Positions 54,735 to 64,000 of a DNA stretch of 64,000 nucleotides are shown here, piece after piece. The translations under genes and the position numbers were made by a program. Under the pieces are notes generated by a model. That model ran no database searches and had not been told where the DNA came from. It worked only from the letters and a program-made list of their open reading frames with translations. Numbering within the stretch: the stretch's first letter is position 1; every line of letters begins with the position of its first letter. Origin of the DNA: Monocercomonoides exilis (lineage: Eukaryota > Preaxostyla > Oxymonadida > Polymastigidae); NCBI GenBank assembly GCA_001643675.2, contig LSRY02000009.1, positions 367,001 through 431,000 on the forward strand. Direction: 5' to 3'.

Positions 54735-57093
54735 ATGTATTCTCCAACCGATAAGCAAGTGCAATATGAAAGCACTCCTCTGGTTAAGAAAAAAACTGAT
54801 AATCGCTTCGATATCGTGGAGATTGTGATGATTGCCGTTCTTATTGTGTTGACACTTTGCTCTGTTATAGTTTCTGGTATTTCTATTAAAGTTAAAAAGG
54901 GCAATCAAGCATATCCAATTATTCCAATGAAACCAACACCTTCTGATGCTGTGCCGCGAAAATTTGCTGTTTCTTATACACCTCCTATGACGTTGCAAGA
55001 AGATAGAGGAACATGCTGGTATTTGATTTAATTAAAAATTTATAACAAATTATTCTTTTATTTTTTTGTTTTTGAAAAGGTCGCAAGCTATTGTTGGAAT
55101 GCTACAGCATTCTTACAGAAAAAATGGAATAGAAAAAAAATTTTTATCTGATGAACAATATGTTCCTTTCTCAATTCAGGGATATTCAATTTCAATAATC
55201 CGAGAATGTCAAAAGGAAGAAAATATGCACATATGTCGAGGCCTGCAGAATGGACCTGTTATTGATTCAACTTCTGATGGAGAGATTCCTTGGGTTTGTT
55301 GATAAAAATATTAAATGAATTTATTAATTCATATTTTTGAAATGAAAACTTGTTATTTGAAGTTGAAATACTTACCAAATCTCTACACGAAACTTTATCC
55401 ACTTTCTTTGTGCCCGTATCTTCCCACAGATGAAGAGGAATGGACATGCCCAGATTTAGAAGAGGCAGTTAAAAAAGACTTAAACCCAATTCGTTTTAAT
55501 ATCACGAATATGATAACCAGCTATGATGTTGAAGAGACAAAGAAACTTTTGCGGGAGAAAAATGTTGGATTGGGAATTTCAGTGCTTGTTTGGGGAAGTA
55601 AGTATTATATACCATGTCCAGCGAATGATGGAGATGATGATAAAGATTATTCGCCAATATGCAAAGCCGTTAATAATAAAGTGAGCTGCCCGCCGACAAT
55701 CACAAAGAAGAAAGACAGCGACAGATGCGTTGCTCTTGACCAGCCAGGCTACACGGGCGATGGCGAGTGGTATCTGAACACTCGATTTGAGATGGAAGGG
55801 GGACACGCCATGCAGATTGTAGCATACAACGACGGCTGGCGCACGCAGAATGGAGAGCTTGGCGGGTTTGTGATCAAGAACAGTTGGCACGACCAGATCT
55901 ACGAGTGGAACTACGGAAGCCGGAGCGGGAGGGGTGCGCGGGGGTCTCACAGCATCCCCTATTGGATGAGTGAGTATTCGACATGGGACGAGCGGATGGT
56001 GTGTCCGAACGTGCATCTGCCGGAGAACTGGGTCAGCTGCAGCACAATCGAGGCAGGACCGACTGCGCTTTCGAACGGAGCGGGAGAAGAACTAGCGAAT
56101 AGCACGAATCCTGAGGCAGCTAAGTACTCATTGAAGCCGAAGATGAGCGCAGCGATGAAGAAAGATGTGGAGAAGATTATGAAGCGCTATGCCCGAAAAT
56201 CGAATGAGGATCCAAAGACACCTGTGGACCAGTGCCTGAAAGGGAACTTCATGAAGGAGATGTTTGATGTGCTGAAGCAGCCGTTCGAGTTCGAGTGCAA
56301 TCCGAAGACAGCTGATATATATGGATGTGATAATGCCAAGTATAGATACTTTGTGGACAAAATCACATTCAATGAGAATGGATTGGCGACTGGCTATTTT
56401 GTGGGAGTGGAGAAAGCAGATGAGACAAAGTACGCAGACTTCATTGTGAGGGATGTGCCACCGTCGATTCTGGGTGAAGTGCTGAAGCCAGTGGCTGAGC
56501 AGACTGAGGAGAACGATCCAGATAACTGCGGATATTACTTCATGTGTGTTGATTAGCGGTGATTTGTTGTGTTGTTTTTGCTTGATTTGGAATTGTGAAA
56601 TTATGAATTTATTCCCCCCCCCCCAAAAAAAAAAAATAATTATGATAATTGAAATTTTCTTTTTTATTATTCTTCCGTTAACTAATTCTGTTTCGTCACG
56701 AATTATTTGGATCTATTTTTTTGAATTTATCCATTTATGTTTTTCCTTCTTTCTTCATCATTTCTTTTTTCATGTTTTATTTTATTTTATTTTATTTATT
56801 TCTTCTTTCTTTCTTCTTCATTTATTTATTTATTTTATTTTATTTTTCCTTTTCAATACAGTCCATATGACATCCTCCAAAAATCCAACCATGGCGGCAC
56901 CACCTGGTCATCAACCTACTTCGACATCGACTGGGAGGACAGCAGCTATCTCATCAACAAGGACAAATACCCCAAATATGACTATCAATACCTCGAGAAC
57001 TCTGTGCGCAAGCAGAAACGCCACGAATTCGATGGCCCTCTCCCGAATGCAAAGAGACCGAGCAAAAGACGCCAAAGAGGAAGTGATTTGTGA
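54735..57093 (+). CDS. Membrane-anchored papain-family (C1) cysteine peptidase, four exons (about 636 aa)
   Basis: Exons inferred: 54735-55018, 55080-55293, 55363-56543, 56862-57093. A cytosolic N-terminus of about 28 residues is followed by one TM segment (about 29-50, IVMIAVLIVLTLCSVIVSGI) with no cleavable signal, i.e. a type II membrane protein. Catalytic set: oxyanion Gln and Cys94 in LQEDRGTCWSQAIVG, His314 in GGHAMQIVAYNDGW and Asn339 in GGFVIKNSWHD. Cys and His are 220 residues apart, against about 135 in papain. There is no recognisable inhibitor propeptide before the Cys. A ~200-residue Cys-containing region follows the catalytic core. The in-frame TAG at 56554 lies in an intron: AT|GTGTGT...CAG|T restores CGYYFI-PYDILQKSNHGGTTW, and the gene ends at 57093. 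It probably acts in the endolysosomal/secretory lumen. Confidence 0.88.
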
Positions 57094-58214
57094 GTTAGGT
57101 GAAGTGAAAAATAAATAAATAAAGATTTTTCTTTTTGTTGATCCAAATGATTGATGAGGTTTTTCTTTTTAATTTAATTTATTTTTTTATTAAAAAAAAA
57201 TGAATAAACAAATTGTCATATTTTGTACAACTTGAATCTTCTTATGAGGTTGTTTGTTATCATTCAGCATCTTTTCAACACACTTTGACATCATTCCACT
57301 TCTTTTCTAACTTTCACACTTTCTTTCTTTTGTCCATGTTTGCTAAAAATACAATGTGTTTTTAATTTCTTCTTCTGATATCTTCACAATTAATAAGAGA
57401 AATCTTCTTTCCTTTCCTTTCCTTTGTTTTTTTAACGATTTTTATTTTATTCCTTGTCAGGCAGGGGCTTATTTACATATCTCCACTTTTCTTTTTCTTT
57501 CTTTATTTTTTTCTGTCTCTTCCTTATCATTCCTACAGCTTCTGCTTGAGAGTTGCTAAAGTTCTTTGAGTCTTTCATTCTTTCTTGTTTGTTTTTTTCT
57601 TTTTATCATTTAGCTTTTATTTATTCCACCATCCTTTTTAACAAATAATGCTTTCCTGTTCAACAAAATCTTGAAATAAAAATTAAAATTAATAAAATAA
57701 AATAAAATAAATATTAAATGAAGAGCTTATCAGTTTCAAACAAAATTGTTATCCACTTTTCATATTTTAAATTTTTGAATTTAGGATTAAAATGAAACAT
57801 TATTTTGGAAATTGAATTACACAAAAAAATGAAAAAAGGAAAAAAAGGAAAAAAAAAACGAGAAAAAAAATATTAAAGAAAATTAAACGAACATTAAAAG
57901 AAAAGGAGAAGTTTAAAGAAAAAAGAAAGAAAGTTACGATATTTGTAAAAAATTAGCCTGATTAACACAAGTGTTCTACACAAGCACCACTAAAAACATC
58001 ATCAACTGCAAAGCTTACAAAGAACTCCTTCCAAAAAGAGAAGAACAATATCAGTCAGATATCAATCTATAAAACGCAAAAAGAAAAAAGAAAATAGATA
58101 AAGTATCCAAGTTAATAAACTTAAAACTAATACTCGCTTATTTTCTTTATTTTTATAGAATAGAAACAATTAATACATAAAAAATTAAACTTTTATTGAA
58201 TAAACCACACTTTT
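57094..58214. other. Convergent intergenic, AT-rich
   Basis: 1.1 kb between the convergent peptidase and poly-Ser genes. T-rich in the left half, A-rich in the right half, in keeping with two 3' ends. No gene supported. Confidence 0.6.
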
Positions 58215-60140
58215 TTATTTTCTTCTCCCAACTTCTCTATCTGTTTTCGGTGCTCCTCTTCCCACACCTGCACCCTTTCCACTTCCTCCTCTTCCACCTC
58301 CTCCTCTTCCTTCTCCTCCTCTTCCTCCTCCTCTCCCTTTGCTGCTTTCATCTGCTCTGCCTCCTTCTCGTGCTGATAACTGACCACCACCACCTCCTCT
58401 TCCACCACCACCACCTCCTCCTCTTCCCCTCGCAAATGGCGAAGACGTCACAATCGACAACTGAAATGCTGATGATTGCTCTTGTTGTTGTTGCTGCTGT
58501 TGTTGTTTCTGTTGTTGATTCTGTTTCTGTTGCTGTTGTTCTCTTTGTGACTCGTCCCTCTGCTGCAGCACTTGCTTCGTCAGCCACAGCTTCTTCCTCT
58601 GCTCCTCTATTTCTCTGTTGATCCTGTCCATCTGCTCTTCAATCGTCTGGTTCTTGTACTGCCTGTGCGACTGCGGAGCAGCTGAAGCTGAAGCTGATCC
58701 AGAAACAGAAGCAGAAGCAGAAGCAGAGGAAGAAATTGTGTTGTCTTCTTCTTTTCCTTCTTCTGCCTTTGAAGAGTCTTTTCCTTTCCCCTTTGCACTT
58801 CCTCTTCCTCTTCCTCTTCCACGTGAACCATCTTTCTTCGTATCATCAGCCAAACTTGCACTGCTTCGTGTTAGTTCTCCTTCTCCTTCTCCTTCCTCTT
58901 TCCTCTCCTTCTCGCTTCTCCTCTGCCTCCTTCTTTTTGTCCTCCCCATTTTGGGGCTGGCGCCTTCATCGTTGTTTGCTCCTTCGTTTTCTGTTGCTTC
59001 TACTGCCGCTGCTGCCCTCTGTTTTTGTTCCTGTTCTTTCTTCTTCTTCTTTTCGGTGGCTCGCTTCTGCCTCGCCTGCTCCAGCTCCATCATAAATGCC
59101 TCATGCTCTTCTTTCTCTGCTTTGTGCTCTTCTTCTTCTTCTTCTTTCTCTTCTTTCTCCTTCTCTTTCTCTTTCTCTCTTCTCTTCTTCTCTTCTTTGC
59201 TTAATGGTTCATTGGCAACTTTCCCTCCTTTTTGCTTCGATTGTTCTGCTTGCATCTTTTCTCCTTCCTTTTTCGTTGATTTATTCACTTCTCCATTCTT
59301 CGGGCTTGTTGTAGCTATGCTTTCAGCTTCTTGTACCACTTCGCTTTCCATCTTGCTCTGTTCCATTTCTTTCTTCTTTGCCATTCTTCTTCTTCTCCTT
59401 CGCATCGATGGAGAATCTGTTGCTTTTGTGTCTGTTGTTTGTTGCAGCACATTCATCTGACTGTTTTGGGCGTCTGTGGAAGAAGAAGAAGAGGAAGGGG
59501 AAGATGTGGAGGAAGAGGAAGAAGAAGCAGGGTTATCTGTAAATGCCTGCTTAATGTGTTCGCTTTTTGCTTCTTCTTCTTCTTCTTCTTCTTCTTCTTC
59601 ATTTGTGGTATCATATTGTGTCTCATTCTTCTTCTTCTTCTTCACATCAGAAACACTTTCACTTTTAGATTCCTCAATTTCATTATCTTTCTCAATCATC
59701 CCTTTCCTTATGCTTCCTCCTCCTCCTCCTCCTCTTCTAACGTCTCTTTGCTTTGCTGGGCTTTCCATCACTTTCTTATCTGTTTGCTTCACATTCACTT
59801 TCTCTCTTCCATTGCTCTTCCTCTGATTATCTTTGCTATTATTACAATTGTTATTACTATTTCTATTACTGATGCTACTGAAATCGCTTCCACTTCCTTT
59901 TCCTCCCATCAGAAGTGCCTGTGATGCCTTTGTTGATCCCAAATCAGAGTCGCTTGCACTCCTCAACAGCCCCCTCCTCTGCTGCACCATCTTCTTCGAT
60001 GCTCCTTTCTCTCCTTCTCCTTCTCCTTCTCCTTCTTTTCCCATCTTCTCTTTCTTCCTCCCACCTTCTCCTCCATCCTTCATCAGCCTCGCTGTCTCTG
60101 CAATATGCACAGATCCTTCTCCTTCTCCTCCTTCTTCTCC

Positions 60141-60180
<40 letters not shown>

Positions 60181-61629
60181 CTGCTGATTTCCTCATCATT
60201 CAATTGTTCTGCTATCTCATCCATTGCTGACTGAAGATTCAGTTTTTGAATAGCAGCTCCTCTTTCTCCTCTTTCTCCTCTTTTCCTCTTCTGTTCTGCT
60301 TGTTGGCTCAGCATCGCATTCTGCCTGATGACAAGATTCGGGTTTGGTTGCCGTTCAAACGGAGACTTCTGCTTTTGCTGCTGTGAATGGAATTGCTTCA
60401 AGGGAGAATTGGAAGAGGAAGAGGAAGAAGAAGAAGAAGAGGAGGAGGAGGAGGAGGAGGAAGGAGGTGCAAACAGATTGGCGGGTGGTTTCTTTTCTCT
60501 TGCGGAGACAGAGCGAGGAGGATGGGGCTTTGAAGCATAGTTGATTTTGGTGGCGGAAAGAGAAGTAGCAATGGAGGAAGGGTTGGCTGTGGAAACTGTG
60601 CTAAGAGGAGAAGAAGAAGAAGAAGGTTGAGTAATAGAATCAGAAGCAGATGAAGATGAAGAAGTATTAGAAGAAGAAGAAGATGCAATCAGTGCCTTTG
60701 TCGTAACAAGCGCTGTTGCAGGAGAAGCAGCATCAGACTGAATTGCAGAGCCAACAGAAGAAAGATGAGCAGGCGGAGAAGAAAGAGAATGGCCGACGTG
60801 TTTTTTGAACTGGGAATTGTATGAGTTGCTGTATGAGTTGCATGAGTTCTGTGCTTTGGCGTCTTTTGGTGAATGGGAAAGAGAAGAAAGAGAAGAAGAG
60901 GAAGAAGAGGAAGAAGAGGAAGAAGAGGGGGAGGAAGAAGAATGAGAAGGAGAAGATTGAGTGATTCCAATTCCTCTGACAGAAAGAGGAGGAGCAAAAG
61001 CAGAAGAAAGAGGGATGGAAGGAGGAGACAGAAGGGTTTGCTCTGTTTTCTTGTTCCATTGCTTCTCTTTGGATAAGCTGTAGTTGATGGAAGAACGACG
61101 AGAAGGAGAAGAAGAATTAGAATTCGAAGAAGAAGAAGAATTAGAAGGAACAGTTGGCCTGTCAGTGAGTGATTGAGATGTTCCAGTGATTAGAAAAGAA
61201 GAAATAGGAACAAGTGCTTTAGATGATGCATGGTTGGCAGGGTTAAATGAACGAGGAGAGGAAAGAGAAGAATAATTAGGTTGATTCGAAGAGGAAGAAG
61301 AAGAAGAGGAGGAAGAAGAAGAAGAAGAAGAACTTATCTTTTTCGCAGGAGAGATCGAAAACTGCTTTCTTCTATCAGGAGGAGGGGAATGATGCAATGG
61401 AGAAGTGGAGAAAGAATGGTGTGTTCCAGATGGAGTAGAGAATTGTGTGTGTGCATGAGCAGATGGGGTTGAAGGAGAAGAGGGAGAGGAAGAAGAAGAA
61501 GAAGATGATGATGATGATGATTGTTGAATTGGTTGGTAAGAAGAAGAAGAAGAAGAAGAAATATTAAGAGAACGAGCAGGAGAAGGAGAAGAAGAGGAAG
61601 AAGAGGAAGAAGAGGAAGAAGAGAAAATG

Positions 61630-61661
<32 letters not shown>

Positions 61662-62193
61662 AGTTGGAGTAATAGCAACAGAAGAGGAGGAGGAAGAAGG
61701 AGGAGGGATGGCAGTTGAGACAACAACAGGAACAGGAAGAGAAGGATGAGCAGAATAAAATGAGAGAGAACGAGAATGAGAAGAAGAGGAGGAGGAAGAA
61801 GAAGAAGAAGAAGTAATGGAAGATGGAGAAGAAGAGGAAGAAAAAGCAGCAGCAGCAGAAGAAGAAGAAGAAGGTATAGAAAAGAGAGATTTGTTGTTTG
61901 CTATCCCTTTTCGTGGCTGAATCTGATTGTCATTTTGAGCAAGTGACTTCGAATTAGCAGCTGGCTTCTTGAATTTCGAATTAAACCCTTCTTTTTCTTC
62001 ATTTGCATTCATTTTCGCTATCATCATCGTCTTCTTTTGCTGCTGCTGCTGCTGCTGTTTCTGCTTATCTGTTTGCTTCTCATTCATTTTATTTCTGATG
62101 TTCTTATAGTTCAATTGATTTTGGTCGTGATTTGGCTTCTTTGGCTGAGGAGACAAGAAAGAAGAATGAAGATTGATGTTATTATTGTGTGGA

Positions 62194-62224
<31 letters not shown>

Positions 62225-62840
62225 AATGAGAAGAAGAAGAATGAGAAAAGGAAGAAGAAGAAGAAGAAGAAGAAGAAGAAGAAGGTTGTGGAGAAATAGA
62301 GCGAAGAGGAGGAAGAGGAAGAGAATTTTTGGAAGAAGAAGAAGATGAGGAGGAGGAGGAGGAAGAAGAAGGAAAAGGAGAAGGAGATAAATGATTACGT
62401 GCTTGAGAAGAAGAAGAGGAAGAAGAGGAAGATGATGATGATGAAATGATGTTGTGTGTGTTTTGTGTGAATTGAGAAGGAGAAGTGATGCGAAGTGGAG
62501 GCAGTTTTGATGAATTGGATGGATCTTTCTGTGGAACAGAAGAAGAAGAAGAAGAAAGAGAAGAAGAAGATGATGATGATGATGAATTTGTTTTCATTAC
62601 ATTATCTTTCTTCTTCTTTTTGTTCTGATTTGATGATGATGAGGAGGAGGAGGAAAAGGAGGAAGAGGAAGAAGAAGAAGAAGAAGTTTTAGAAGAGGAG
62701 GAAGAAGAAGAAGATGATGATGATATTGGAGAAATAGCAGGAGGAGCAATGCTAACAAGAAACGTGTCTGTACCTTCATCATTATCGATTGGAATAACTG
62801 GCTCTTCTGAAAGAGAAGAAGGAGTTGGATGTTGTGGAAG

Positions 62841-62873
<33 letters not shown>

Positions 62874-64000
62874 AACAGGTTTCAATGAATTAATCTTGCA
62901 TTTATTTCTTTTTTGTTCTTCTTCTCCTTCTCCTTCTCCTCTTCTTCCTCCTCCTCCTTCTTCTTCTTCTTTACCATTGTTCTTCCCTTCTGCCTCTTTA
63001 ATATCCAATGGTTGTTCTAATCCAGATGATAATGTGGATGAAGAAGGCACTTCTGTCAGTTGTTGAGGCTGTTGAAGAGAAGAAGAAGAAGAAGAAGAAG
63101 AAGAAGAAGAAGGGGGAAGAGAAAGAGGAGAAGAGGAAGAGGAAGAGGAAGAAGAAGATGATGATGATGATGATGAAAGAAGAATAGGTGGCATTGAAGC
63201 GCATCGAGATGTTGGAGCATTCAACATAACATCTTCTTCTTCCTCTTCTTCAGCATCTTCCTCTTCTTCTCCTTCTCCATTGTTGTTGTTTTTGTTTCTT
63301 TTGCTCTGCTTCATCTTCATCTCTGGTATCACCGAAGCTGAAGCACTTCTTTCAATACCCAATGAATGAGAAAGAGAAGAAGGAGAAGGAGATAGAGAAA
63401 GAGAAGAAGAAGAAGAAGAATGTTTGGCATTAGCATCATTAGCAGACACAGTACAGACAGACGCAATGATGCCAGCGAATGCTGTGTGAACAGCAGGAGG
63501 AGAAGAGATTTCGAGGTTGGAGTGGAGAGGAGGGGCTGAGGAGATGAGTGGGGGTTGAGAAGAAGAAGAGGAGGAGGAGGAAGAAGAGGAAGAAGAGGAG
63601 GAGGAGGAGGAAGAAAAAGAAGAAGGAAGATTCATTTGATTCAAATTGTGAGGCTTGAGAGCAACAGGATTGGCTACAGGGATGGGGTGGTTGAAAGGGT
63701 GCATGTCAACAGATTGGACAGCATTGAATGGTGTGAATGAGGAAGAAGAGGAAGAGGAAGAAGAAGAAGACACTTTATTGTCTCCTTCCCCTTCTTCATC
63801 ACTGAAAACTTGCTTGTTCTCTTCATTTCCCCTTATCTGCTTCGTTTCTTTTCCTTCCCTTCCTTCCCTCCCTTCCCTTCCCTTCTTCTTCTTCTTCTTC
63901 TTCTTCTCCATCTCTTCTGCCTGCACCAGCTGAGCAGTCAATGAAATAGCTACTTTTCCCAACAATTGCCTCTCCACCTGTTGCATAGCAATGAAACGAT
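58215..64000 (-). CDS. Giant poly-Ser / RGG low-complexity protein, partial at the right edge (>1,923 aa)
   Basis: One uninterrupted frame of 5.8 kb on the minus strand, open to the window edge. The sequence around 63986 (FIAMQQVERQLLGKVAISLT) reads through the local ATG, so the true start is probably outside. It contains over 30 poly-Ser runs, a poly-Asp run (about 60140-60180), Glu and Gln tracts, and a basic helical patch (NQTIEEQMDRINREIEEQRK, then KKLWLTKQVLQQRDE) that is the only segment with normal complexity. The C-terminus is a Gly/Arg region (RGRGRGRGS, RGGGGGGGRGGGG, GRGGGRGGEGRGGGG) typical of RNA-binding disordered tails. Interspersed unique words carry no recognised domain. Role is unknown; an RNA-granule or nuclear scaffold is a guess from composition only. 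Coding status is supported by the length of the frame across mixed AGA/TCA/TCT codons. Confidence 0.7.
60137..60183 (-). repeat. ATC/GAT microsatellite (poly-Asp)
   Basis: About 13 tandem ATC triplets on the plus strand, read as poly-Asp in the minus-strand gene. Almost pure, so probably length-variable. Confidence 0.85.

Noticed and set aside
58600-59924. Plus-strand open frames opposite the poly-Ser gene
   Set aside because: They are made of Leu/Ser/Phe runs from the complement of Lys/Glu/Arg codons, and have no domain or start.
1-64000. tRNA or rRNA genes
   Set aside because: No cloverleaf with box A/B-like sequence or rRNA-conserved words was recognised by eye. The strong hairpins are all element arms.

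Overview
The window is nuclear DNA of a unicellular eukaryote. It is AT-rich between genes, has short spliceosomal introns (about 50-330 bp, donor consensus near GTNTGN, acceptor AG), uses all three standard stops, and carries many trinucleotide microsatellites read as poly-Ser, poly-Glu, poly-Gln or poly-Asp. The conserved genes (ARP2, a Chk2-type FHA kinase, a Hel2/ZNF598 collision-sensor ligase, an ER FKBP, a RAD23-like shuttle protein, a papain-type peptidase) and a three-member local family ending in ISDYFV fit a free-living or gut flagellate. From memory of similar families I would guess an oxymonad (Preaxostyla, Monocercomonoides-like). That taxonomic guess is inference and has not been searched.

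Layout. 1-1.2 kb: microsatellites and a decayed fragment. 1.2-9.8 kb: a compact gene block, with one two-TM membrane protein on + and then four minus-strand genes (Chk2-like kinase, a small basic protein, RAD23-like protein, ARP2). 9.8-13.6 kb: gene-free, packed with intact and decayed palindromic (foldback) elements. 13.6-28.5 kb: three tandem copies of one gene family (first broken, two intact), separated by a nested 5.3-kb foldback cluster (15.15-20.50 kb) and by gene remnants. 28.5-38.3 kb: gene-poor, holding a 1.55-kb foldback, a GC-richer frameshifted remnant, a membrane-protein fragment, small palindromic elements and a third copy of the 1,000-bp element A. 38.6-64 kb: Hel2/ZNF598, element C, an MIT-like/24-mer-repeat protein, element D, a small unknown gene, ER FKBP, an SPRY-like protein divergent from a membrane-anchored cysteine peptidase, and a very large poly-Ser/RGG protein running off the right edge.

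The main structural result is a set of roughly 1-kb foldback elements: A three times, B twice, C and D once each, the longer H once, plus the shorter K, G and I. They sit at TA dinucleotides and consist almost entirely of two long inverted arms around a 180-270 bp loop. Families A, B, C, D and H have different sequences but share one end plan: TA, then GGGT, then two copies of a short T-rich/CC-containing motif 17-19 bp apart. Loops are inverted between copies (B1 against B2, A1/A2 against A3). Two elements sit exactly at the centre of a larger palindrome (A1-F-B1-F'-A2-F-B2). No transposase gene is visible.

A second pattern concerns gene structure. Introns cluster in AT-rich 5' parts of genes while intron-free 3' parts are often much richer in GC, sometimes switching inside one exon. 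Functionally the genes cover DNA-damage signalling, ubiquitin shuttling, actin branching, ribosome quality control and secretory folding/proteolysis. They are housekeeping genes rather than one pathway.
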